Positions 25,563 to 35,822 of a stretch of DNA of 64,000 nucleotides are shown here, in pieces. Within the stretch, counting starts at the first letter, position 1, and each line of letters starts with the position of its first letter. The notes under the pieces are model-generated. The model did not search any database, had not been told where the DNA came from, and was given only the letters and a program-made list of their open reading frames with translations. Location of the stretch: assembly GCA_036346355.1 (NCBI GenBank), contig CM070577.1, forward strand, positions 46,448,309 through 46,512,308. The letters run 5' to 3'. This DNA is from Rhipidocladum racemiflorum. Taxonomy: Eukaryota > Streptophyta > Magnoliopsida > Poales > Poaceae. The translations under genes and the position numbers were made by a program.

Positions 25563-27130
25563 CTCATGAACTCCTTCGAAATAAGCACCAATTTTGCACC
25601 AAAACTGACGGATCTTCTAATCTATTGATCCAAAACTTGTGAAACTTAGTAGGCACTTTCTCTGAAGTCAGGAACTTATTCCAACCTTCAATCCAGAGGA
25701 TTGACACCAAAGTTCCTATCTTTCTTGAATCGAAGGAAGTGCTCGCCAAGAAGAGGCAAAAACCAAAAACTATGATAGAGGCTTGCTCGTGGGATTTTTA
25801 ATGATCAATATGATCCTGGATACTCTCCCACTTATCATAGCAAGCTAGAGCACAAGAAGAGTAACCTCCGAAAGAGATCTACAAAGAAATCTTTAAGGAA
25901 GAACAAAATGATTGATTTCTCGCAAAAACGAAGCCAAGTTTGCCTAGAGCACTGGGATATAATATGGGAGAAGATTCATCCAATCAATCACTCATCTTCA
26001 GCAAAAGAAGCAAAAGCAAGTAGAAAGAGAGGAGTCAAATCCAATCTTGCGTAAATGTAAATTGCGAGAAATTAAGTGCGGGAAGTAAATACTAAATTTA
26101 AATTGTGCAATATAAATACATAATGTAAATGTGAAATTTAAATTTAGAAGTAAGGGAATGAATTTTTCTTTCTTTGAGAGGAAGGTTTACAAAGCCTCAC
26201 AACAAGTGGGCAAAGCTCAAAGGAGCACACAAAACCTTCAAATAGGGAAGGCTACCCCTACCCCTCTATTTATAGTTTTCACGAGTCATCCTCAACCATT
26301 GGATGTGTTGCTTCAATCTTATGCAACCCTCCAACGGTCAGGATTGAATCCCAGGCTCATACCCATTGGGCTAATCCGACACCCACTAACAATCGGGTTT
26401 TATCCATTAAGCTAACTTGATCGCTGCGCTATCCTCTAAAACCATGGTCCAATGGCTCTCCTTGATCCGGGTACCTTCAAGTCTCATTGCCTCCTTGGCT
26501 TGCACCGACTTTGTCTCCAGCCATCCTCCGCAATCCCCGATCATTTGGACCTTTGACGCTCCTCGCCTAGTCTTAGCCATCCTTTACCTCACCATGGCCT
26601 CACATCGTCATCCTGTAACCAACAAAGACAAGGCAACCATCACAAAGCAATGTCCAACAAATATATGCAATAATCATCCAAGATCAAAAATCAAATTGCG
26701 CTTCGTAGTAAAATTCGAAACTACCATCCATTTGGGGTTGGTAGTACCGCTAGGCTGGTGCTACTACTCCCAAGAGACTAGTAGTACTTCTCCCAAGAGA
26801 CCACTTGGTGTGGACATCACGACCATGGATACGACCATGCCTACACATCACATTGAAACCAATGATGTAATACAAGGACCAATTACTTGAGCTCGTGCAC
26901 GTCAATTCAATTACCAGGTGAATGCGTTCCTCGGGTTGCATACAAATATTTTAATGGATGGAATACTATTTGATGCGGACATCACTCTCTTTGATGCAGC
27001 CAGGACGTCACCTACGCGTCAAGAGGAAATGATGAAAGGACCTGTTACGTGAGCTCGTGCATGCCAGCAAATGGTCAACATGGTGCTCACAAATTATGGA
27101 GAAATGACGATACAATACCAGATCAAAATG

Positions 27131-27258
27131 GGCCAGAACATGTTAAAAAAAGAAAGCGCCAACCATGATGGGCCAAGGAGGCGCCAAGGCCCACGGGCCA
27201 GAACATGTTGAAACAAGGAGGCGCCAACCATGATGGGCCAAGGAGGCACTAAGGCCCA
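27131..27258. repeat. Two tandem copies of a ~64-bp unit in the solo LTR
   Basis: The unit begins GGCCAGAACATGTT and contains CGCCAACCATGATGGGCC. Copies start near 27131 and 27196. The GGCC-rich words may allow local hairpins. Confidence 0.75.
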
Positions 27259-27349
27259 TCATGGTGCCATAGAGGAGGGGCACCACTCCTTCTCAATCCG
27301 GCCCATGAAGTGGGCTGCCACTTTCTCCCTCTGTCGGCCCACAAAGGCC

Positions 27350-27617
27350 CAAGTTGGCCCATGAAGGAGGAGCTAATGGTAGCCCAACATCGACAAGATG
27401 GGCTGGCCCAAGTTGGCCCATGAAGGAGGAGACAATGGTAGCCCAAGTTGGCCCATGAAGGAGGAGCCAATGGTAGCCCAAGTTGGCCCAAGTTGGCCCA
27501 TGAAGGAGGAGCCAATGGTAGCCCATGTTGGTCCAAGTTGGCACATGAACGAGGAGCCAATGGTAGCCCAAGTTGGCCCATGAAGGAGGAGCCAATGGTA
27601 GCCCAAGTTGGCCCATC
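27350..27617. repeat. ~35-bp minisatellite in the solo LTR, about seven copies
   Basis: The unit is TTGGCCCATGAAGGAGGAGC followed by CAATGGTAGCCCAAG, with copies near 27354, 27414, 27448, 27493, 27538, 27570 and a partial at 27606. Some copies carry an extra TTGGCCCAAG. It sits directly upstream of the TATA box. Confidence 0.9.
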
Positions 27618-27670
27618 TACACGTTTAGTACCATATTGCTTATTGCTTGAGCTCTAGCAGCCCCTCTACC

Positions 27671-27680
27671 CTATATAAAG
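27671..27680 (+). promoter_or_regulatory. TATA box of the solo Athila-like LTR
   Basis: CTATATAAAG lies about 50 bases downstream of the minisatellite. A single LTR can still act as a promoter reading rightward toward Reina gag. Confidence 0.6.
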
Positions 27681-28074
27681 CATGCCATAGGCACCACAAA
27701 GGACTTGAGTTTTGCTTTGTAAATCAGTTTAGCTTTTGCTACTGTCCGTGCAAGCGCATGTCGATTAGACCGCCTACGCTCGTGTTTGCAAGACTCCAAA
27801 TTTTCATATTAGTTTACTAGAATTTAAATTTTCATATTCGCAATTTCAGATTGCTTGTTATCTTGTTCTTGCTCGTTCTCGATTGCATGTAGGAACGTTG
27901 ATCGTGCCCTGGCAAGATCAACCCTTCGGAGATTGGTGTACCGGTCGCTAAGGCGCAACGACATTGACGGTTGTAGTCGGACCGCTAACGTCGAACTCCA
28001 ACCCAAATCGTGGTTATCATACTCTCACCGAAAGATCGGGCCACCGTCCCTATCACCACTAGTACCGCTCCTAC

Positions 28075-28290
28075 TAAAACCCGTGTGAAGACCACTCTCT
28101 GGAATAAAACTATTGAGCCTTGGGCCGGTAGTGCCGATCATCCAGCACTACCACCCCTAAAGGTCGATACTGGTGCTACACTCAATCCAGGGGTAACCCA
28201 GTACAACCGTAGGCCAGTACTACCGCTGCCTGAGTTCGGTATTGCGGTAGGTCAGTACTGCCACCTCCCAGGCTGGTAGTGCCGCTTAAG
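28075..28290. repeat. CGGTAGTGCCG-type motif cluster in copia LTR (second part)
   Basis: It contains GGCCGGTAGTGCCGATC, AGCACTACCACCCC, GGCCAGTACTACCGC, GGTCAGTACTGCC and GGCTGGTAGTGCCGC, in alternating orientation over about 200 bases. Confidence 0.75.
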
Positions 28291-28474
28291 ACAGACTCAA
28301 CTCAAATTACTTCTATTTGAAATCTAATTCAAATCAAACTCAAACTTGAGCACTCCTAGCTCAAATCCAGTCAAATACTCATCACAAACATGGATAGACC
28401 TCCACATGGTCTTTCAAACTCACCAACAACTAGCACAAATTCATTGGGAACTTGGGTACATAACAGTTAGAGAT

Positions 28475-29320
28475 GGATTTCTAGGAAGAAATCGAGAAGA
28501 TCCAGGTACGCCTTGCAGACTTGGAGGTTCTTAAGTCAGATGTAGTGGAGATTAAAAGCTTGCTATTGGGGAAATCTCGCCAGGCAGTAAACTCAATGGA
28601 ACATCCAAACTCTTCTACAATCTTAGATGGTACTCTTCCTCTAACGTCTTCTGATCTGAATAGATTTGGGTCAACGATGGCTCCATTAGGCATGAACCTG
28701 GATGTTTCTTTCTTTGTGGAACCCCAAATGTTAGGAAGTAGTAATTTACCAATTTATACACCTGCAATCAAAATTTCTTCACAACCCCATTTCAGAACTC
28801 ATGGAGAGATGGGATTAATTGGAAATATTCCTAACTTGGATTCACAATTGTCACAGCAATCAAATTCTTGCATGTAGTTGGGGTCTGGGAGTTGTAGTAA
28901 GCAAATTCCAATGTATTGTCACCCAACCCTTCCTCAACACTTTCATCAGGGAGACACAGTGGAGGAGGAATGTCCCAAACCGTGCATTATCCTAGAGTTC
29001 AGTTATTTGATGCTCATAGAAATATGTATGTGGGAAAACAATATCACACATCAGTATGCAGAAGCTGTGATCAAGGGTCCAAAATTGGAGTTATCTCTAT
29101 TCACAGGTGAAAACCCCATAGGATGGATAGATCAATGTGAGAAATTCTTTGAGATGGCTGGCTCTCCAATCGAGTAGTGGGTGGATTTAGTTATGGGTCA
29201 TTTGACAGGAAGAGCAAGTACATGGTTTAAAGGGGTAGGAATTCCTTGGCAAATGTTGACTTGGCCCAATTTAGTGCTATTGTGTGTGATCGGTTCTCAG
29301 AGGCTAGTGTACATGAAGCT
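28475..29320 (+). pseudogene. gag: Reina-type gag, first part
   Basis: It begins with a coiled coil (EIEKIQVRLADLEVLKSDVV) and continues through a low-complexity part. The retrotransposon gag core follows with GPKLELSLFTGENPIGWIDQ, CEKFFEMAGSP, GHLTGRASTWFKGVGIPW. TAG stops occur at 28876 and 29176. The frame is cut at 29320 by the LARD-like insertion and continues at 37972. Confidence 0.85.
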
Positions 29321-31495
29321 TGTACCACCCCAGCATCTAGTATGCCCGAATGCTACCAAACATAGGCTAAACAACACCTAAATACCACTAATAAAGACAA
29401 ATTACAGCAAAGGAGCAAATGCTAAAACGAAAATTTCGGCAGCATCTCCTTTGTTTTAACATGATTTGAGGCAATAGCAATAACAGACAAGTAATATCAT
29501 ATCATAAGACATCTAAAGAAGCAATGTAAATGGATATAGCATCAACATAAGGCAATAATATCAAGTTCAACCACTCCATAAACTATAACGAAGCAAATAA
29601 GGGACCCAACCAAAATTTAATCCATACACCAAGATTCATGGCACTATTATTAAGGTCATGACTCAAAATTTGGTAAATGTGACTGGAACTACGTGAAGAT
29701 GTGTAGCTAATGCCCTTTCCTACATGCCGGTGTCATGGTACCTAAAAACAACAACATAAACACAAGCGTGAGTTCATCACTCAGCAAGTATATTGCAATG
29801 GTACAAAAGAAACAATTTCATGGCTACAACAACTCACATCATGTCTATCATCTCATTCATGATCACATATCATTTTCATCATCATTATGTATGCAATGCG
29901 ATGCGATGCTCATGTCTCCTCGGAAACTCATACCGGTATGGTTGAGTACACACCCGTCGGTGTGCACCCTCTCCCCCCTTCCATCCCGAAGATGGAGGGT
30001 GCCTACTCCTCGCTTCCATACACCGCGGTGGATGGAATCATGATGTAGGACTTACTCATTGACTCTCCGGAATAGTCATAACTTTCTCACCGACCTTCCC
30101 TGGACTAGTTATGACTTTCTCACCGCCCGGGCCATGTATCATGCCATGTATGCAAACATGCCAACATCATAAATAACTTTGTACATTAACACATGGCATC
30201 ATAACATAATAAGCATATTCATCATATCAATGGCAAACATTTAAGCATGGCATGTGAACATATCATATATTCAACTTCAATCTCAACCAATCTAGAAAAC
30301 TACAACCTGCTACCCATTCCAATACACTTGCCTCAACCACGGGAGACGGATTGGCGAGACGTAGAGGGCACCCCCGGGGTCACAACACCTGCACATAGGC
30401 ACCACACACTCAAAATCATGCCCACAAAACAATACGCAAACACTCTTCTACCCCGACTTCGCAAACTACCCGCACAACCCAAAAACAGAGGTTCTGTCCC
30501 GTCGGGACATCAGATTTGCAACGAACATAACTCGGGTTCTACGACTCCGAATCGATTAAACGAGTACATCCTCGCATAGCTTAGGAAATTTCCTAACTTT
30601 TTCTAAGTATATGGAAAAACTGATTCGGACTCTAAAGTGGTTTAATCTACAGAATACCATGATCTGTTCCAATCACGTCATAGATTTTAATACGTTCGGT
30701 AAAACTAGCATAACTTTCAAACGGCTGGGTGGAATTGGATGTTCTTTATACCCACTGAAAGGTATTGAAATTACCTACAACCTCTTCAACAGGCTGCCGA
30801 CCAAATTCCGACTCTAAATTGGCGAAAACCCAAACCCTAGGTCGACTGCTCATGCTGCCCGAAACAGAGAACGTGGCAACTTCTAGATTTCATCTAATCT
30901 ACTAAATTCCAGCACCAAAAATTGATCTAAAAACATGATATTAACCCTTAGAACAGAACCTAGACCAACCCCAAGGATCCCCGTGGCCATACCTTCGCCC
31001 GACGAACGAAAACCCAACGGATCTCCTCCCGGTTCGCGCGATCTCCTTCCTTGCTCCAAATCCATCGGAGCTCCTCGTCGCGGAGCGCTCCAATGGACGG
31101 ATCTGCAGGGTGGTGAGGTGGATAACTCCCCTAGAGGTAGCAAGGGAGATGGAGAGGGGAGGAGAGGGGTGGTGGCGCCATGGGGGAAGATGGAGAGGAC
31201 GGGAAAGGGTGGAGGCGCATGGGGGGCTAGGGGGTGGCGGCTAGGGTTGGGAGAGGGAGTGGGGGGGCGCACCAAGGGGTGGGGGCCAGATTTGGCTGCC
31301 CAAAAGTCCCCCCTTGGGTCCAAACCCTTCCACCGGAGGCCCAACTCAACCCCCAAGGCCCAAAGTCCCCCGGAGAGGCCCAAAAACACGCTATAAACGG
31401 CATAACGTAAATTTTTAACCTCCATTTTCACATTTTATAAAGTTTTTGACCTCAACATTCACATTTTATAAGATACGACACTCCGTGGTGTCACA
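29321..31495 (-). repeat. 3' LTR (2175 bp) of the LARD-like element
   Basis: The plus strand reads TGTACCACCCC at the left, one change from TGTAACACCCC of the partner, and GTGGTGTCACA at the right. Compared with the other LTR it lacks a 19-base segment near 31380 that lies between GGCCCAAA direct repeats, and it keeps a 44-base segment at 29777-29820 that the other has lost. A GC-rich leader-like part lies at 31000-31380. Confidence 0.92.
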
Positions 31496-31512
31496 ATCTC
31501 CCCCCCTTAAAC
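31496..31512 (-). other. Polypurine tract of the LARD-like element
   Basis: The minus strand reads TTTAAGGGGGGGAGAT immediately before TGTGACACC of the LTR. This is the expected plus-strand DNA primer site. Confidence 0.88.
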
Positions 31513-31582
31513 AGGATTCGACCTCGAATCCAAGACACACCAATACGCAACCCAGCAAAGCAAAAGATAGCTAGATTTCACA

Positions 31583-31673
31583 TCTCATACCTGAGGCGAA
31601 AAGCTCGGGGTACTTCTCGCGCATGCGAGACTCCAGTTCCCAAACCGCCTCTCTCTCTGACTAAAGCCACTGG
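31583..31673 (-). pseudogene. Chromodomain tail remnant in the LARD-like element
   Basis: The minus strand reads SEREAVWELESRMREKYPEL followed by FASGMR, after QWL and a TAG stop. This closely matches the pol C-terminus of the Tekay element at 21100-21180 (SEREATWELESRM). Upstream sequence to about 31740 is weakly similar with stops. No other pol or gag domain is seen in the internal region. Confidence 0.85.
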
Positions 31674-34600
31674 AACTACATTGATCGAGGCCCGATGGTA
31701 AGATGCTTAGGCTCGAAGACCCACAATTCTAACGATAACCCACGATCAACCTCTTGCAAGCACTTTACTCAACATTGAAACCCAAAGCACCCATACAAGG
31801 CCTCGGCATGACCCAAGCGATAGGATAAAATCCCAAACAGACCACGAAAGGAAACGGTCTCACACTCCTCCTTCGATACATCCCTTGGCACTAAAGTGCC
31901 CATCCCTTTAACCAAAGCCACTCCAGAAGGACATGGTACCAACTTCTAGATCCATCTTCCGCTCCCACGCACAACAGTGATTCACGTTTCGACCTCTCAA
32001 CTGTGGTTCGTCGTATTCGCGACGACGCAAACCAAGTGAGACACAACACTCTAAGATTACTAAATGCTTGAACCATCGGGGTTACATTCTGATCTTTTAC
32101 AACAAGACCAACACCCACCCCACTACCACCGAAAGGAGAAGCCTACTTTATGGCCAGGGTTCTGAAAACCCGCAAAATCAATAACAACCAAACATTCCAC
32201 TTTGGTTGGCACAACACGCTCAATAGCTCGGCGACAAAAAGATCCAATACTCTTCGAAAACCGAAAGCAATTACTAGCAACCACCAAGTGGTCCACTAAA
32301 AATTTGATCAACCCTACCGAGGGACACATAAATGGAAACAATTCTCCAAGAAGGTTTGAATTGGGACATAGACAACCTTCCTTTACTCTTCACTTCTACA
32401 CCATTTACGATCAACTACTAGCCACACCAGATTTCTCTTACTAAGAAAGCCTCGCCCTCACATCCTTCCACTTAAAGGACCAGGACAAACAGTACCATTG
32501 ATGAGTCAGCCCAACTGTAACATGAACCCAATTTGGTCCACATACAACAACTCGAACTCCAAAGCGCTAAAAGCCACATTGGAAAGAGTTCGGCAACAAC
32601 CAAAGAGTACCCATTTTATTTTTCCTAAGCCAAGATGCAAATAAAGCTCAGATCTCTTACACCACAACCAACATACCAGAAGATATTCATTCTTACCTCT
32701 CGTACTATAAGGCAATTGAAATCTCGATTCAGGACATGCATGCAGCTTTCCAAGAGCACTCCGGATTAGTCATATATCCATATATGACTTTCTCACCGAC
32801 CTGGCTCAACGACTCTTTTATCATTTAACATCTATAAACTATGTCATGATTACTTTTCACCATTCATTCATCATATGACAACACTACCGAATAGTCATTC
32901 ACAAGACGACTTCTTCCTCTGTATCACAAGAATAAAATTCGAATAACATCAAGGATTGCGCTAATTAATATAAACTATGACGGCAGCATAGTTAACAGCA
33001 AAACACCACGTTGTGTCAAAACCCACCATCCATTTAAAGCTAACCTTGCAAAACCTCGCATTCTAACCAAAATCGACATTTTGGAACAGAACATCAACTC
33101 CAAAGTCAAACGTATGCACACACAACCACCGCAATTTTTTTTTTCAAAGAGAAAGAGAAATTCATTTCAAAAGGGAACACTTTACTAACAAAAATCACTT
33201 ATGAACCATTCATAAAATCCACCTTGTGAAGCATTTTCAAACACCGCACACATTTTCAAATAACTCCAACTCTAGCCAAATGGAGTTACAAATTGAATCT
33301 CAAGAATCTCCAACACAACCCACTAAGACCTTCTGTTTCCTTTAAAATTTACTTCAAATATGATGCAGCGCGAACGCGAAGGAGCGCGATCTGCTCAAAG
33401 ACTTTTGGGTGTAAAACCATACTCATAGCATAAACTGAACAAATTAGCCAAATCCAAAAATAGGCACCAATTTTTACGAGTTTTAGGGAAACTCTGAAAC
33501 ACAGCATAAGGAATACTTTGACCAAAAGCATTCAACCAAGATAGCAAACAACCAAACCAGTCCATAAGGTTTTAAACACCAGCTTAGCATAAATACAATC
33601 ATCTCTAGTGTTATACTACGCTTTCCATTAAAGACTTCAAAATTCACTACTTACTCATTGAGGAAGTCCAACCGGATTTAACAAAATTTACATAACAATT
33701 TCTTTCTCTAGTTACCATTCCCAACACTTATAAATAAAGTTTACGATGCTTATAAAAAAAACATCCAACCAATACTACTTCATCCTGTTCCCCAAAGACA
33801 AACACATCATACAACATCCTATTCTCATTCTAAAACATAATACTTAAACAAATACTTTAGCATGATCAACCTATCAATTTTATACCAATCCATAAGTCAA
33901 CATCTTGACAATTGGAACCTGTTCAATCAATAAATGACTTCAACAAGTAAATATTATCTCCACAAGGCAAAGCTCGTAACTATGATTCTAAGACATACAT
34001 TCATTAAGGATAAAATTCTACATCATATTAATTATCCATGATCCACTCCATCACAACATGTTACAGTAACCTCCATTTTTAACAAGGATTTTCAACCATT
34101 AATCTAAGCAATTACCACCACTACTAAGCCATCAATATCAACAAACGGCAAAATCATCAACCAACAACATTACGTTTAGCTACCCTATACATAGGTTATA
34201 ATAAAATTACCACCACACAACATACTCCAACTATTGAGAATAGATTGAATACTAGCATTAACACTGCCCTTAACAACATCACTAACAATAAGTCTTATGT
34301 CTTCTCAATTGATATCAATACTAGCATTGTAGAGACACAACTGCATACATCCAAATATACTAGTAGTTTGCAACAACAAAAAATAGCAACTCTAATCAAC
34401 TTACAAGTTAAAGCCACTAGCCAACACGATTAAATTTCTCTATTAACCCATTAGATTAGAACATCTTTAAACAACCAGCAAAGTTTCTTTAACAATAACA
34501 GCAGTCTACATCATCTTAATGTTCTAACTATGCATCAGGGTTTAAAACTTTAAACATAATCGGGGGTCATAAGCACTTTTAAAGCAAAGCAACATATTCT

Positions 34601-35808
34601 AAACATGTACATTAACACCTTTAATCATTCTTGCTATAGAGTAATCTACAACACTAGAAGTTCATTTAATCTTAAGCTAAAGATAACAATTACATTTAAG
34701 TGATTCAACTCGCAATTTAACTAAGGAGCACATCATTTCCATAAACCACATTGTTACATATTACATAACATGCTAAACAACAATTTTCACTTTTGACAAG
34801 TAATTTCAGTCAAACGAATACTTACTTTATTTGCAGCATTATTCTTTTAATACTCAACCAAAGCTCACAAAGAAGCTTGACTCTCATAGTTGCAATGGGA
34901 CATGACTCCAAAGCACATTTAAATCTTGAAGACTCCCATAGGAGGGAACCAAGCGACCAACTAAACCTTTACGGACAAAGGCACAAAACATAAATCGACA
35001 CAACTTACCCTTTTTTTGCACACGCTTCAATAACTTCTTTTAAACTCAGAGTAAGACACAGAAGAACCAAAACTATACTTTTCTTTGCAAGGCAACCAAT
35101 AGAACCGGTGTCAAAGCAAAAAGGCGACCAAAAGACACGCAACACAAAACTCTTCTTCTTTGTCTTCACCCAAAGAAGATAAAACCAAGAAACACCGAAG
35201 GGACACTCCGCGAAAAACCAATTCCAAATACTTTTCAGTTGATTTCAATCAACTAAAACCAAGAAAACCAACCGAAACCGACGCTTAGAACGGTAAAGAG
35301 CATCCGAAGGAATCTACCACCAATCTCTTCTATTTGACTCCAGTCAACTACCCAATATACGACAGAAATGGTAAGCACTCCTCCTACAGGGGTTAATAAT
35401 TCTTCGGTGATGGCGCTAACCGGCCACACAAACCACACCCTTACTATGAACAAAAAGAAGTGACCGAAACCCTTCGGCACCACAACCCCACTTTATCACA
35501 ATACCAAGAACAATACAATCAAATCTCTCAATAACATGGCAACATACATTACCAACTTTAGCATTCAACATCAAAGCTTAAATACAACATTTAAGCGTAA
35601 GCAACAATACCCATACCCTTTTCCTATTGTGCATCCATGTGTGTCAAATTTTAGATTAGTTATACCACTTTTGCAAGTTTTAATGTTGCTATCCTATGAC
35701 AAAATTTTAGTTAAAACCTAAGCCATTTTTCTAAGTTATTCCACATCACATTTTAGTTGTATCCTATAGCATGACACTAAAAATACACATTTCAAGGACC
35801 TAAAGCCC
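31674..35808. other. Non-coding internal region of the LARD-like element
   Basis: About 4.1 kb of AT-rich sequence with no reading frame longer than about 80 residues and no motif of gag, protease, RT or integrase that I can find on either strand. It contains a G-poor, CA-rich plus strand (33000-34800). Confidence 0.7.
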
Positions 35809-35820
35809 GCCCTGATACCA
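35809..35820 (-). other. Primer binding site of the LARD-like element
   Basis: The minus strand reads TGGTATCAGGGC, two bases inside the 5' LTR, matching initiator methionine tRNA with one change from the usual TGGTATCAGAGC. Confidence 0.88.
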
Positions 35821-35822
35821 TC

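Larger units (their letters stand above)
26806..28055 (+). mobile_element. Solo Athila-like LTR (1250 bp), TSD CCACT
   Basis: It starts TGGTGTGGACATC and ends GTCCCTATCA, flanked by CCACT at 26801-26805 and 28056-28060. Sequence on both sides is copia LTR, so this is a clean insertion reduced to one LTR. The U3 holds two kinds of tandem repeat and then CTATATAAAG (27671). The downstream part, with TTCGGAGATTGG, GTCGCTAAGGCG and GAAAGATCGGG, looks like Athila-type LTR ends in grasses; the lineage name is from memory of that pattern. Confidence 0.88.
18020..28454 (-). mobile_element. SIRE/Maximus-like Ty1/copia remnant, minus strand, split by two insertions
   Basis: Reading the minus strand from the right: LTR (25357 to about 28454, itself split), a primer binding site (25341-25354), gag with a zinc knuckle and a long coiled coil (25340-23427), then pol pieces (about 19945-18020) ending between integrase and RT. 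RT, RNase H and the 3' LTR are missing. A 5'-truncated Tekay element (19945-23426) sits between the gag and pol parts, and a solo Athila-like LTR sits in the LTR. The very long gag and this gene order fit the SIRE/Maximus lineage. Confidence 0.8.
25357..28454 (-). repeat. 5' LTR of the copia element, interrupted by a solo LTR
   Basis: It starts TGAAAGATCG next to the primer binding site; its far end is placed near GGGTACA at 28454, where Reina gag sequence begins. Without the nested insertion (26806-28055 plus TSD) its length is about 1.84 kb. It opens much like the solo LTR at 41333 (GATCGAGATAGCC... GAGGGGGTGAATG), so both belong to one family. It contains CGGTAGTGCCG-type motifs at 25485-25562 and 28075-28290. 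Confidence 0.72.

Noticed and set aside
26131..26890. Reading frames of 94 and 157 residues in the copia LTR
   Set aside because: They lie within LTR sequence, one runs into the nested solo LTR, and neither has a recognisable domain.
30883..31431. 182-residue minus-strand and 153-residue plus-strand frames in the left LARD LTR (with counterparts at 37341-37872)
   Set aside because: They are open on both strands due to GC-rich, stop-poor leader sequence. Their conservation between the two sites is explained by LTR duplication.
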